The notes under the pieces are model-generated. The model ran no database searches and had not been told where the DNA came from. It saw nothing but the letters and a program-made list of their open reading frames with translations. DNA of 64,000 bases from Paratinospora sagittata (lineage: Eukaryota; Streptophyta; Magnoliopsida; Ranunculales; Menispermaceae): contig JAYMFD010002346.1 in the NCBI GenBank assembly GCA_035771175.1, forward strand, positions 35,675-99,674, written 5' to 3'. The stretch's first letter is position 1. Each line of letters opens with the position of its first letter. The position numbers were made by a program, and so were the translations under genes. Below are positions 12,101-25,097 of this stretch, piece by piece.

Positions 12101-14115
12101 CGCGCTCAAAGAGTAGGTGGAGAAAGCAATACGGTGGATTGGTCGCGATTGCTTGAAACACATTTTCTAAGTAAATTTAGTTCATTTAAACCAAAATTTG
12201 AGATTTATGGGTAAAAAATTCATCGGGATCCTGGAACGGAGTTCCATCTATTCTGCGGGGTTGCTAGAAGGATACTGGGATTCGCCCAACGAGTTGGTGG
12301 AGAAAGCAATCTGGTGTATTGGTTGGGATTGCCTCAAACACATTTTCTAAGTAAATTTAGTTCATTTAAACCAAAAGCTTAGATTTGGGGGGTCAAAAAT
12401 TCACCGGGATATTGGAATGGAGTTCCATCTATTCCGGGGGTTCCTAGAAGGGTATTGGGACTCGCTCAAAGAGTTGGTGGAGAAAGCAATAAGGTGGATT
12501 GGTCGCGATTGCTTCAAACACATTTTCTAAATAAATTTAGTTCATTTAAACCAAAATTTGAGATTTAGGGGTCAAAAATTCATCGGGATATTGGAACGGA
12601 GTTCCATCTATTCTGGGGGGTTGCTTGAAGGATATTGGGACTCGCTCAAGGAGTTGGTGGAGATAGTAATCCGGTAGATTGGTCGCGATTGCCTCAAACA
12701 CTTTCTCTAAGTATATTTAGTTCATTTAAACCAGAATTTTAGATTTGGGGTCAAAATTCACCGGGATATTGGAATGGAGTTCCACCTATTCCGGGGGGTT
12801 CCTAGAAGGATATTGGGACTCGCTCAAAGAGTTGGTGGAGAAAGCAATATAGTGGATTCGCGATTGCCTCAAACACATTTTTTAATTAAATTTAGTTCAT
12901 TTGAACCAAAATTTGAGATTTAGGGGTCAAAAATTCATCGGGATATTGGAACGGAGTTCCATCTATTCTGGGGGGTTGCTAGAAGCATATTGGGACTCGC
13001 TCAAAGAGTAGGTGGAGAAAGTAATACGGTGGATTGGTCCGCGATTGCCTCAAACACATTTTTTAAGTAAATTTAGTTCATTTAAACCAAAATTTGAGAT
13101 TTAGGGGTCAAAAATTTATCGGGGAAATTGGAACGGAGTTCCATCTATTCCGGGGGGTTCCTAGAAGGATATTGGGACTCGCTTAAAGACTTGGTGGAGA
13201 AAGCAATCCGGTGGATTGGTCGCGATTGCCTCAAACACATTTTCTAAGTAAATATAGTTCGTTTAAACCAAAATTTGAGATTTAGGGGTCAAAAATTCAT
13301 CGGGATATTGTAACGGCGTTCCATCTATTCCCGGGGTTCCGAGAAGGAAATTTAGGACTCGCTCAAACAGTAGGTGGAGAAAGCAAAACGGTGGATTGGT
13401 CGCGATTGCTTCAAACACATTTTCTAAGTAAATTTAGTTCATTTAAACCGAAATTTGAGATTTATGGGTCAAAAATTCATCGGGATATTGGAACGGGAGT
13501 TCCATCTATTCCGGGCGTTGTTTGAAGGATATTGGGACTCGCTCAAGGAGTTGGTGGAGAAAGCAATACGGTGTATTGGTCGCGATTGCCTCAAACACAT
13601 TTTCTAAGTAAATTTAGTTCATTTAAACCAAAATTTTAGATTTGGGGGTCAAAAATTCACCTGGATATAGGAACGGAGTTCCATCCATTCCTGGGGTTCC
13701 TAGAAGGATATTGGGACTCGTACAAAGAGTTGGGCGAGAAAGCAATATGGTGAATTGGTCGCGATTGCCTCAAATTCGTTATCTAAGTGAATTTAGTTCA
13801 TATAAAACTTCCGATTTGGGTGTCAAAAATTCTGCAGGACCTCGGAATGAGGTTTGATCGACTCTACGGGGTTCCTGGGATGATATTGGGACTTGCACAA
13901 TGTGTTTATGGCAGAAAAAAGCCCAGTGGATTGGTTATTTTTTCCTCAAACGCATTTTCTAAGCCATTTTAGTTCATTAAATAAACCTTTTGTTTTGGGG
14001 GTCAAAATTCATCGGGATATTGGAACCGAGTTCCATCTATTACGAGGGTTCCTAGTAGGATATTGGGACGCGCTCAAAGAGTTGGTGGAGAAAGCAATAC
14101 GGTGGATTGGTCGCG
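9150..14115 (+). repeat. 2,495-bp (14-mer) tandem duplication
   Basis: Sequence from about 9,150 to 11,640 recurs from about 11,645 to 14,115. Landmark pairs are 9,249/11,744, 9,310/11,805, 9,731/12,226, 9,890/12,385 and 11,145/13,642. This duplication explains why two B1 units (11,275 and 11,805) lie only three monomers apart: the breakpoint fell inside the C1-following A unit, and the BamHI-marker unit expected near 11,690 is missing. The pattern fits one unequal exchange out of register with the 11-mer. Confidence 0.8.
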
Positions 14116-16425
14116 ATTGCTTCGAACACATTTTCTAAGTAAATTTATTTAGTTCATTTAAACCAAAATTTGAGATTTATGGGTCAAAAATTCATCGGGA
14201 TCCTGGAACGGAGTTCCATCTATTCTAGGGGTTGCTAGAAGGATATTGGGATTCGGCCCAACGAGTTGGTTGAGAAAGCAATCTGGTGTATTGGTTGGGA
14301 TTGCCTCAAACACATTTTCTAAGTAAATTTAGTTCATTTAAACCAAAATTTTAGATTTAGGGGTCAAAAATTCACCGGGATATTGGAATGGAGGTCCATC
14401 TATTCCGGGGGTTCCTAGAAGGATATTGGGACTCGCTCAAAGAGTTGGTGGAGAAAGCAATAAGGTGGATTGGTCGCGATTGCTTCAAACACATTTTCTA
14501 AATAAATTTAGTTCATTTAAACCAAAATTTGAGATTTAGGGGTCAAAAATTCATCGGGATATTGGAACGGAGTTCCATCTATTCTGGGGGGTTGCTTGAA
14601 GGATATTGGGACTCGCTCAAGGAGTTGGTGGAGATAGTAATCCGGTAGATTGGTCGCGATTGCCTCAAACACTTTCTCTAAGTATATTTAGTTCATTTAA
14701 ACCAGAATTTTAGATTTGGGGTCAAAATTCACCGGGATATTGGAATGGAGTTCCACCTATTCCGGGGGGTTCCTAGAAGGATATTGGGACTCGCTCAAAG
14801 AGTTGGTGGAGAAAGCAATATAGTGGATTCGCGATTGCCTCAAACACATTTTTTAATTAAATTTAGTTCATTTGAACCAAAATTTGAGATTTAGGGGTCA
14901 AAAATTCATCGGGATATTGGAACGGAGTTCCATCTATTCTGGGGGGTTGCTAGAAGCATATTGGGACTCGCTCAAAGAGTAGGTGGAGAAAGTAATACGG
15001 TGGATTGGTCGCGATTGCCTCAAACACATTTTTTAAGTAAATTTAGTTCATTTAAACCAAAATTTGAGATTTAGGGGTCAAAAATTTATCGGGAAATTGG
15101 AACGGAGTTCCATCTATTCCGGGGGTTCCTAGAAGGATATTGGGACTCGCTTAAAGACTTGGTGGAGAAAGCAATCCGGTGGATTGGTCGCGATTGCCTC
15201 AAACACATTTTCTAAGTAAATATAGTTCGTTTAAACCAAAATTTGAGATTTAGGGGTCAAAAATTCATCGGGATATTGTAACGGCGTTCCATCTATTCCC
15301 GGGGTTCCGAGAAGGATATTAGGACTCGCTCAAACAGTAGGTGGAGAAAGCAAAACGGTGGATTGGTCGCGATTGCTTCAAACACATTTTCTAAGTAAAT
15401 TTAGTTCATTTAAACCGAAATTTGAGATTTATGGGTCAAAAATTCATCGGGATATTGGAACGGAGTTCCATCTATTCCGGGCGTTGTTTGAAGGATATTG
15501 GGACTCGCTCAAGGAGTTGGTGGAGAAAGCAATACGGTGTATTGGTCGCGATTGCCTCAAACACATTTTCTAAGTAAATTTAGTTCATTTAAACCAAAAT
15601 TTTAGATTTGGGGGTCAAAAATTCACCTGGATATAGGAACGGAGTTCCATCCATTCCTGGGGTTCCTAGAAGGATATTGGGACTCGTACAAAGAGTTGGG
15701 CGAGAAAGCAATATGGTGAATTGGTCGCGATTGCCTCAAATTCGTTATCTAAGTGAATTTAGTTCATATAAACTTCCGATTTGGGTGTCAAAAATTCTGC
15801 AGGACCTCGGAATGAGGTTTGATCGACTCTACGGGGTTCCTGGGATGATATTGGGACTTGCACAATGTGTTATGGCAGAAAAAAGCCCAGTGGATTGGTT
15901 ATTTTTTCCTCAAACGCATTTCTAAGCCATTTTAGTTCATTAAATAAACCTTTTGTTTTGGGGGTCAAAAATTCATCGGGATATTGGAACCGAGTTCCAT
16001 CTATTACGAGGGTTCCTAGTAGGATATTGGGACGCGCTCAAAGAGTTGGTGGAGAAAGCAATACGGTGGATTGGTCGCGATTGCTTCGAACACATTTTCT
16101 AAGTAAATTTATTTAGTTCATTTAAACCAAAATTTGAGATTTATGGGTCAAAAATTCATCGGGATCCTGGAACGGAGTTCCATCTATTCTAGGGGTTGCT
16201 AGAAGGATATTGGGATTCGCCCAACGAGTTGGTTGAGAAAGCAATCTGGTGTATTGGTTGGGATTGCCTCAAACACATTTTCTAAGTAAATTTAGTTCAT
16301 TTAAACCAAAATTTTAGATTTAGGGGTCAAAAATTCACCGGGATATTGGAATGGAGGTCCATCTATTCCGGGGGGTTCCTAGAAGGATATTGGGACTCGC
16401 TCAAAGAGTTGGTGGAGAAAGCAAT
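12491..16425 (+). repeat. ~1,966-bp (11-mer) tandem duplication, two copies
   Basis: The landmark AAGGTGGATTGG starts at 12,491, 14,462 and 16,426. Copies share private variants: CTAAATAAATTTAG, TAGTGGATTCGCGATTG (a 4-base deletion) and the 4-base insertion in AAATTTATTTAGTTC at about 14,140 and 16,107. The first copy is longer (1,971 bp) because it has extra single bases that the second lacks, for example at about 13,040, 13,116, 13,490, 13,805, 13,905 and 14,255. Apart from these indels the copies are nearly the same, so the duplication is recent. Confidence 0.85.
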
Positions 16426-19400
16426 AAGGTGGATTGGTCGCGATTGCTTCAAACACATTTTCTAAATAAATTTAGTTCATTTAAACCAAAATTTGAGATT
16501 TAGGGGTCAAAAATTCATCGGGATATTGGAACGGAGTTCCATCAATTCTGGGGGGTTGCTTGAAGGATATTGGGACTCGCTCAAGGAGTTGGTGGAGATA
16601 GTAATCCGGTAGATTGGTCGCGATTGCCTCAATCACTTTCTCTAAGTATATTTAGTTCATTTAAACCAGAATTTTAGATTTGGGGTCAAAATTCACCGGG
16701 ATATTGGGATGGAGTTCCACCTATTCCGGGGGTTCCTAGAAGGATATTGGGACTCGCTCAAAGAGTTGGTGGAGAAAGCAATATAGTGGATTTGTCGCGA
16801 TTGCCTCAAACACATTTTTTAAGTAAATTTAGTTCATTTGAACCAAAATTTGAGATTTAGGGGTCAAAAATTCATCGGGATATTGGAACGGAGTTCCATC
16901 TTTTCTGGGGGGTTGCTAGAAGCATATTGGGACTCGCTCAAAGAGTAGGTGGAGAAAGTAATACGGTGGATTGGTCGCGATTGCCTCAAACACATTTTTT
17001 AAGTAAATTTAGTTCATTTAAACCAAAATTTGAGATTTAGGGGTCAAAAATTTATCGGGAAATTGGAACGGAGTTCCATCTATTCCGGGGGTTCCTAGAA
17101 GGATATTGGACTCGCTTAAAGACTTGGTGGAGAAAGCAATCCGGTGGATTGGTCGCGATTGCCTCAAACGCATTTTCTAAGTAAATATAGTTCGTTTAAA
17201 CCAAAATTTGAGATTTAGGGGTCAAAAATTCATCGGGATATTGTAACGGAGTTCCATCTATTCCCGGGGTTCCGAGAAGGATATTAGGACTCGCTCAAAG
17301 AGTAGGTGGAGAAAGCAAAACGGTGGATTGGTCGCGATTGCTTCAAACACATTTTCTAAGTAAATTTAGTTCATTTAAACCGAAATTTGAGATTTATGGG
17401 TCAAAAATTCATCGGGATATTGGAACGGAGTTCCATCTATTCTGGGCGTTGTTTTAAGGATATTGGGACTCGCTCAAGGAGTTGGTGGAGAAAGCAATCT
17501 GGTGGATTGGTCGCGATTGCCTCAAACACTTTTTCTATGTATATCTAGTTCATTTAAACCAAAATTTTAGATTTGGGGGTCAAAAATTCACTGGGATATT
17601 GGAACGGAGTTCCATCTATTCCAAGGGGTTCCTAGAAGGATAGTGGGACTCGCTCAAAGAGTTGGTGGAGAAAGCAATACGGTGTATTGGTCGCGATTGC
17701 CACAAACACACTTTCTAAGTAAATTTAGTTCATTTAAACCAAAATTTTAGATTTGGGGGTCAAAAATTCACCTGGATATAGGAACGAAGTTCCATCCATT
17801 CCTGGGGTTCCGAGAAGGATATTGGGACTTGTACAAAGAGTTGGGCGAGAAAGCAATATGGTGAATTGGTCGCGATTGCCTCAAATTCGTTATCTAAGTG
17901 AATTTAGTTCATATAAACTTCCGATTTGGGTGTCAAAAATTCTGCAGGACCTCGGAATGAGGTTTGATCGACTCTACGGGGTTCCTGGGATGATATTGGG
18001 ACTTGCACAATGTGTTATGGCAGAAAAAAGCCCAGTGGATTGGTTATTTTTTCCTCAAACGCATTTTCTAAGCCATTTTAGTTCATTAAATAAACCTTTT
18101 GTTTTGGGGGTCAAAAATTCATCGGGATATTGGAACCGAGTTCCATCTATTACGAGGGTTCCTAGTAGGATATTGGGACGCGCTCAAAGAGTAGGTGGAG
18201 AAAGCAATACGGTGGATTGGTCGCGATTGCTTCGAACACATTTTCTAAGTAAATTTAGTTCATTTAAACCAAAATTTGAGATTTATGGGTCAAAAATTCA
18301 TCTGGATCCTGGAACGGAGTTCCATCTATTCTGGGGGTTGCTAGAAGGATATTGGGATTCGCCCAACGAGTTGGTGGAGAAAGCAATAAGGTGGATTGGT
18401 CGCGATTGCTTCAAACACATTTTCTAAGTAAATTTAGTTCATTTAAACCAAAATTTGAGATTTAGGGGTCAAAAATTCATCGGGATATTGGAACGGAGTT
18501 CCATTTATTCTGGGGGGTTGCTTGAAGGATATTGGGACTCGCTCAAGGAGTTGGTGGAGATAGTAATCCGGTAGATTGGTCGCGATTGCCTCAAACACTT
18601 TCTCTAAGTATATTTAGTTCATTTAAACTAGAATTTTAGATTTGGGGTCAAAAATTCACCGGGATATTGGAATGGAGTTCCACCTATTCCGGGGGTTCCT
18701 AGAAGGATATTGGGACTCGCTCAAAGAGTTGGTGGAGAAAGAAATATGGTGAATTTGTCGCGATTGCCTCAAACACATTTTTTAAGTAAATTTAGTTCAT
18801 TTGAACCAAAATTTGAGATTTAGGGGTCAAAAATTCATCGGGATATTGGAACGGAGTTCCATCTATTCTGGGGGGTTGCTAGAAGCATATTGGGACTCGC
18901 TCAAAGAGTAGGTGGAGAAAGCAATACGGTGGATTGGTCGCGATTGCCTCAAACACATTTTTTAAGTAAATTTAGTTCATTTGAACCAAAATTTGAGATT
19001 CAGGGGTCAAAAATTCATCGGGATATTGGAACGGAGTTCCATCTATTCTGGGGGGTTGCTAGAAGCACATTGGGACTCGCTCAAAGAGTAGGTGGAGAAA
19101 GCAATACGGTGGATTGGTCGCGATTGCCTCAAACACATTTTTTAAGTAAATTTAGTTCATTTAAACCAAGATTTGAGATTTAGGGGTCAAAAATTTATCG
19201 GGAAATTGGAACGGAGTTCCATCTATTTCGGGGGTTCCTAGAAGGATATTGGGACTCGCTTAAAGACTTGGTGGAGAAAGCAATCCAGTGGATTGGTCGC
19301 GATTGCCTCAAACACATTTTCTAAGTAAATATAGTTCGTTTAAACCAAAATTTGAGATTTAGGGGTCAAAAATTCATCGGGATATTGTAACGGAGTTCCA

Positions 19401-20579
19401 TCTATTCTGGGCGTTGTTTGAAGGATATTGGGACTCGCTGAAGGAGTTGGTGGAAAAAGCAATCTGGTGGATTGGTCGCGATTGCCTCAAACACTTTTTC
19501 TATGTATATCTAGTTCATTTAAACCAAAATTTTAGATTTGGGGGTCAAAAATTCACTGGGATATTGGAACGGAGTTCCATCTATTCCAAGGGGTTCCTAG
19601 AAGGATAGTGGGACTCGCTCAAAGAGTTGGTGGAGAAAGCAATACTGTGTATTGGTCGCGATTGCCTCAAACACATTTTCTAAGTAAATTTAGTTCTTTT
19701 AAACCAAAATTTTAGATTTGGGGGTCAAAAATTCACTGGGATATTGGAACGGAGTTCCATCTATTCCAAGGGGTTCCTAGAAGGATAGTGGGACTCGCTC
19801 AAAGAGTTGGTGGAGAAAGCAATACGGTGTATTGGTCGCGATTGCCTCAAACACATTTTTTAAGTAAATTTAGTTCATTTAAACCAAAATTTGAGATTTG
19901 GGGGTCAAAAAACTCACCTGGATATAGGAACGAAGTTCCATCCATTCCCGCGGTTCCTAGAAGGATATTGGGACTCGTACAAAGAGTTGGGCGAGAAAGC
20001 AATATGGTGAATTGGTCGCGATTGCCTCAAATTCGTTATCTAAGTGAATTTAGTTCATATAAACTTTCGATTTTGGTGTCAAAAATTCTGCAGGACCTCG
20101 GAATGAGGTTTGATCGACTCTACGGGGTTCCTGGGATGATATTGGGACTTGCACAATGTGTTATGGCAGAAAAAAGCCCAGTGGATTGGTTATTTTTTCC
20201 TCAAACGCATTTTCTAAGCCATTTTAGTTCATTAAATAAACCTTTTGGTTTGGGGGTCAAAAATTCATCGGGATATTGGAACCGAGTTCCATCTATTACG
20301 AGGGTTCCTAGTAGGATATTGGGACGCGCTCAAAGAGTAGGTGGAGAAAGCAATACGGTGGATTGGTCGCGATTGCTTCAAACACATTTTCTAAGTAAAT
20401 TTAGTTCATTTAAACCAAAATTTAAGATTTATGGGTCAAAAATTCATCGGGATATTGGAACGGAGTTCCATCTATTCTGGGCGTTGTTTGAAGGATATTG
20501 GGACTCGCTCAAGGAGTTGGTGGAGAAAGCAATCTGGTGGATTGGTCGCGATTGCCTCAAACACTTTTTCTAAGTATAT

Positions 20580-22860
20580 TTATTTCATTTAAACAAAAAT
20601 TTTAGATTTGGGGGTCAAAAATTCACCGGGATATTGGAACGGAGTTCCTTCTATTCCGGGGGTTCCTAGAAGGATATTGGGACTCGCTCAAAGAGTTGGT
20701 GGAGAAAGCAATCCGGTGGATTGGTCGCGATTGCCTGAAACACATTTTCTAAGTAAATTTAGTTCATTTAAAACAAAATTTGAGATTTAGGGGTCAAAAA
20801 TTAATCGGAATATTTGAACGGAGTTCCATCTATTCTTGGGTTGCTAGAAGGATATTGGGACTCGCTCAGAGAGTTCGTGGAGAAAGCAATCCGGTGTATT
20901 GGTCGGGATTTCCTCAAACACATTTTTTAAGTAAATTTAGTTCATTTAAACCAAAATTTGAAATTTGGGGGTCAAAAATTCACCGGGATATTGGAACGAA
21001 GTTCCATCTATTCCGGGGGTTCCGAGAAGGTTATTAGGACTAGCTCAAAGAGTTGGTGAAGAAAGCAATCCGGTGGATTGGTCGCATTTACCTGAAACAC
21101 ATTTTCTAAGTAAATTAAGTTCCTTTAAACCAAAATTTTAGATTTGGGGGTCAAAAATTTACCGGGATATTGGAACGGAGTTCCATCTATTCCGGGGGTT
21201 CCAAGAAAGATATTGGGACTCGGTCAAATAGTTGGTGGAGATAGCAATCCGGTGGATTGGTCGCGATTGCCTCAAACACATTTTCTAAGTAAATTTAGTT
21301 CATTTAAACCCAAAACTTTAGATTTGGGGGTTAAAAATTCACCGGCATATTGGAATGGAGTTCCATCTAGTTCGGGGGTTGCTGGATGGATATTGGGACT
21401 GGCTCAAAGAGTTGGGCGAGAAAGCAATCATGTGGATTGGTCGCGATTGCCTCAAACACATTTTCTAAGTAAATTTAGTTCATTATACCAAAATTTGAGA
21501 TTTAGGGGTAAAAAATTCATCGGCATATTGGAACGGAGTTCCATCTATTCCGGGGGTTCGTAGAAGGATATTGGGACTCGCTCAAAGAGTTGGTGGAGAA
21601 AGCAATCCGGTGGATTGGTCGCGATTGCCTCAAACACATTTTCTAAGTAAATTTAGTTCATTTAAACCAAATTTTGAGATTTAAGGGTCAAAAATTCATC
21701 GGGATATTGGAACGTTGTTCCATCTATTCCGGGGGTTCCTAGAAGGATATTGGGACTCCCTCAAAGACTTGGTGGAGAAAGCAATCCGGTGGACTTGTCG
21801 CGATTGCCTCAAACACATTTTCTAAGTAAATTTAGTTCATTTAAACCAAATTTTGAGATTTAGGGGTAAAAAATTCATCGGGATATAGGAACGGAGTTCC
21901 ATCTGTTATGGGGGTTGCTAGAAGGATATTGGGACTCACTCAAGGGGTTGGTGGAGAAAACAATCTGGTGGATTGGTCGCGATTGCCTGAAACACATTTT
22001 CTAAGTAAATTTAGTTCATTCAAACCAAGATTTTAGATTTGGGGGTGAAAAATTGACCAGAATATTGAAACGGAGTTCCATCTATTCCGGGGGTTCCTAG
22101 AAGGATATCGGGACTCGCTCAAAAAGTTGGTAGAGAAAGCAATCCAGTGGATTGGTCGCGATTGCCTCAAACACATTTTCTAAGTAAATTTAGTTCATTT
22201 AAATCCAAAATTTTAGATTTGGGGGTCAAAATTTCACCGGGATATTGGAACGGAGTTCCATTTTTTCCGGGGGTTCCAAGAAGGATATTGGGGCTCGCTC
22301 AAAGAGTTGGAAGAGAAAGAAGCCGGTGGATTGGTCGCATTTGCCTGAAACACATTTTCTAAGTAAATTAAGTTCCTTTAAACCAAAATTTTAGATTTGG
22401 GGGTCAAAAATTTACCTGGATATTGGAACGGAGTTCCATCTATTCCGGGGGTTCCAAGAAAGATATTGGGACTCGGTCAAATAGTTGGTGGAGATAGCAA
22501 TCTGGTGGATTGGTCGCGATTGCCTCAAACACATTTTCTAAGTAAATTTAGTTCATTCAAACCAAGATTTTAGATTTGGGGGTGAAAAATTGACCGGAAT
22601 ATTGAAACGGAGTTCCATCTATTCCGGGGGTTCCTAGAAGGATATCGGGACTCGCTCAAAAAGTTGGTGGAGAAAGCAATCCGGTGGATTGGTCGCGATT
22701 GCCTCAAACACATTTTCTAAGTAAATTTAGTTCATTTAAATCCAGAATTTTAGATTTGGGGGTCAAAATTTCACCGGGATATTGGAACGGAGTTCCATTT
22801 TTTTCGGGGGTTCCAAGAAGGATATTGGGACTCGCTCAAAGAGTTGGATGAGAAAGCAAG
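20580..22860 (+). repeat. Diverged A monomers without B/C units
   Basis: About 13 A-type units, no B or C pair. Private variants include AGTTCCTTTAAACC, TGGATGGATATTGG and GTTGGAAGAGAAAGAAGCC. This stretch contains the partner copies of the window start (21,078-21,563 and about 22,152-22,510). Within it, 22,030-22,140 and 22,555-22,680 are near repeats of each other (GGTGAAAAATTGACC, GATATCGGGACTCG), indicating a further local duplication. Confidence 0.85.
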
Positions 22861-22863
22861 CCG

Positions 22864-24024
22864 GTGGATTGGTCGCGATTGCCTCAAACATATTTTCTAA
22901 GTATATTTAGTTCAATTAAATCCAAAATTTTAGATTTCGGGGTCAAAAATTCCCCGGGATATTGGAAAGGAGTTCCATTTATTCCGAGGGTTCCTAGATG
23001 GATATTGGGACTCGCACAAAGAGTTGGGGGAGAAACCAATACGGTTGATTGGTCGCATTTGCCTCAAACTCGTTTTCTAAGTGAATTTCGTTCATATAAA
23101 CTTCCGATTTGGGTGTCAAAAATTCATCAGGATCTCGGAATGAGGTTTCATCGACTCTACGGGGTTCCTGGGAGGATATTGAGACTCGCACAATGTGTTA
23201 TGGGAGAAAAAATCCCTGTGGATTGGTTATGGTTGCCTCAAACGCATTTTCTTAGCCATTTTAATTCCTTAAATAACATTTTTGGTTTGGTGGTCAAAAA
23301 TTCATCGGGATATTGGAACCGAGTTCCATCTATTCCAGGTGTCGCTAGAAGGATATTGAGACTCGCTCAAAGAGTAGGTGGAGAAAGTCATCTGGTGGAT
23401 TGGTCGCGATTGCCTCAAACACATTTTCTAAGTAAATTAGTTCATGTAAACCAAAATTTTAGATTGGGCGTCAAAAATTCACCGGGATATTGGAACGGAG
23501 TTCCATCTATTCTGGGGGTTCCTAGAAGGATATTGGGACTCGCTCAAAGAGTTGGTGGAGAAAGCAATCCGGTGGATTGTTCGCGATTGCCTCAAACATA
23601 TTTTCTAAGTAAATTTAGTTCATTTAAACCCAAAATTTTAGATTTGGGGGTCAAAAATTCACCGGGATACTGCAACGGAGTTCCATTTATTCCGGGGGTT
23701 CTTAGAAGGATATTGGGACTCGCACAAAGAGTTGGGGGAGAAAGCAATACGGTCGATTGGTCGCAATTACCTCAAACTCGTTTTCGAAGTGAATTTAGTT
23801 CATATAAACTTTTGATTTGGGTGTCAAAAATTCATCAGGACCTCGGAATGAGGTTTCATCAACTCTACGGGGTTCCTGGAAGGATATTGAGACTCGCACA
23901 ATGTGTTATGGGAGAAAAAAGCCCAGTATATTGGTCATGGTTGCCTCAAACGCATTTTCAAAGCCACTTTAATTCATTAAATAACACTTTTGGTTTGGGG
24001 GTCAAAAATTCATCGGGATATTAG
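22864..24024 (+). other. Longest open frame (386 codons), not called a gene
   Basis: Seen: an uninterrupted forward frame through about 6.5 monomers. It translates to a 58-60 residue repeat with the recurring blocks LPQTHFLSKFSS, GVKNSPGYWNGVP and RRILGLAQRVGGES. It exists because the satellite has no stop in this frame when the unit length is divisible by three. In 179-bp units the same frame ends at the TAG of AAAATTTTAG. I recognise no protein family, no signal or domain, and no flanking gene structure. Similar but shorter open stretches occur wherever 180/174/177-bp units adjoin (28,258-29,076; 34,042-34,824; 35,283-36,170; 52,789-53,676). The default reading is a by-product of repeat structure. 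Confidence 0.7.
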
Positions 24025-25006
24025 AACGGAGTTCCATCTATTCCGGGGGTCGCTAGAAGGATATTGAGACTCGCACAAAGAGTAGGTGGAGAATGCCATC
24101 CGGTGGATTGGTCGCGATTGCCTCAAACATATTTTCTAAGTAAATTTAGTTCATTTAAACCTAAAATTTTAGATTTGGGGGTCAAGAATTCACCGGGATA
24201 TTGCAACGGAGTTCTATTTATTCCGGGGGTTCCTAGAAGGATATTGGGAGTCACACAAAGAGTTGGGGGAGAAAGCAATGTGGTTAATTGGTCGCAATTG
24301 CCTCAAACTCGTTTTCTAAGTGAGTTTTGTTCATAGACACTTCTGATTTGGGTGTCAAAAATTCATCAGAATCTCGGAATGAGGTTTCATTGACTCTACG
24401 GGGTTCCTGGGAGGATATTGAAGACTCGCACAATGTGTTACGGGAGAAAAAAGCCTAGTCGATTGGTTATGGTTGCCTAAAACGCATTTTCTTAGCCATT
24501 TTAATTCCTTAAATAAAACTTTTGGTTTGGGGGTCAAAAATTCATCGGGATATTGGAACGGAGTTCCATTTATTCCGGGGGTCGCTAGAAGGATATTGGG
24601 ACTCGCTCAAAGAGTAGGTGGAGAAAGCCATCTGGTGGATTGTTCGCGATTCCCTCAAACACATTTTCTAAGTAAATCTAGTTCATTTAAACCAAAATTT
24701 TAGATTTGGGGGCCAAAAATTCCCCGGGATATTGGAACGGAGTTCCATCTATTCCGGGAGTTCCTAGAAGGATATTGGGACTCGCTCAAAGAGTTGGTGG
24801 AGAAAGCAATCCGGTGGATTGGCCGGGATTGCCTCAAACACATTTTCTAAGTAAATTTAGTTCATTTAAACCTAAAATTTTAAATTTGGGGGTCAAGAAT
24901 TCACCGGGATATTGCAACGGAGTTCCATTTATTCCGGGGGTTCCTAGAAGGATATTGGGAGTCGCACAAAGAGTTGGGGGAGAAAGCAATCAGGTGGATT
25001 GTTCGA

Positions 25007-25097
25007 GATTGCCTCAAACAAATTTTCTAAGTAAATTTAGTTCATTTAAACCTAAAATTTTAGATTTGGGGGTCAAGAATTCACCGGGATTGGTCGC
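25007..25097 (+). repeat. Half-length (91-bp) monomer
   Basis: The unit begins GATTGCCTCAAACAAATTTT and runs normally to AATTCACCGGGATTGG, where it joins the start of a B2 unit. About 89 bp, from the dyad to the unit end, is missing. The junction GGGATTGG can be read from either GGGATATTGG or GTGGATTGG, so short homology probably guided the deletion. Confidence 0.85.

Larger units (their letters stand above)
2850..20580 (+). repeat. HOR domain 1: 11-mer (~1,965 bp) marked by B1-C1
   Basis: The B1 landmark AAATTCGTTA falls at 3,061; 5,383; 7,348; 9,310; 11,275; 11,805; 13,772; 15,738; 17,883 and 20,029. Spacings are 2,322; 1,965; 1,962; 1,965; 530; 1,967; 1,966; 2,145 and 2,146 bp, that is 13, 11, 11, 11, 3, 11, 11, 12 and 12 monomers. 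A second marker, the BamHI site GGATCC, occurs at 3,482; 5,804; 7,769; 9,731; 12,226; 14,198; 16,162 and 18,304 with matching intervals. B1 units also carry a PstI site (CTGCAG at 3,120 and equivalents). Copies alternate between C1 units with CTTTTGGTTTGG and with CTTTTGTTTTGG at 5.4-13.8 kb, which doubles the period to 22 monomers. Confidence 0.9.

Noticed and set aside
22994..23191. Minus-strand open frames with repeated residues such as RVSISSQEPRRV
   Set aside because: They are the complementary reading of B units and recur wherever that unit recurs.
22864..24024. A 386-codon open frame and many 60-300 codon ones as protein-coding genes
   Set aside because: All are readings through satellite monomers, share the same repeated residues, shift frame with every 179-bp unit, and have no recognisable domain or gene context. 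Coding history is kept only as a question in the findings.
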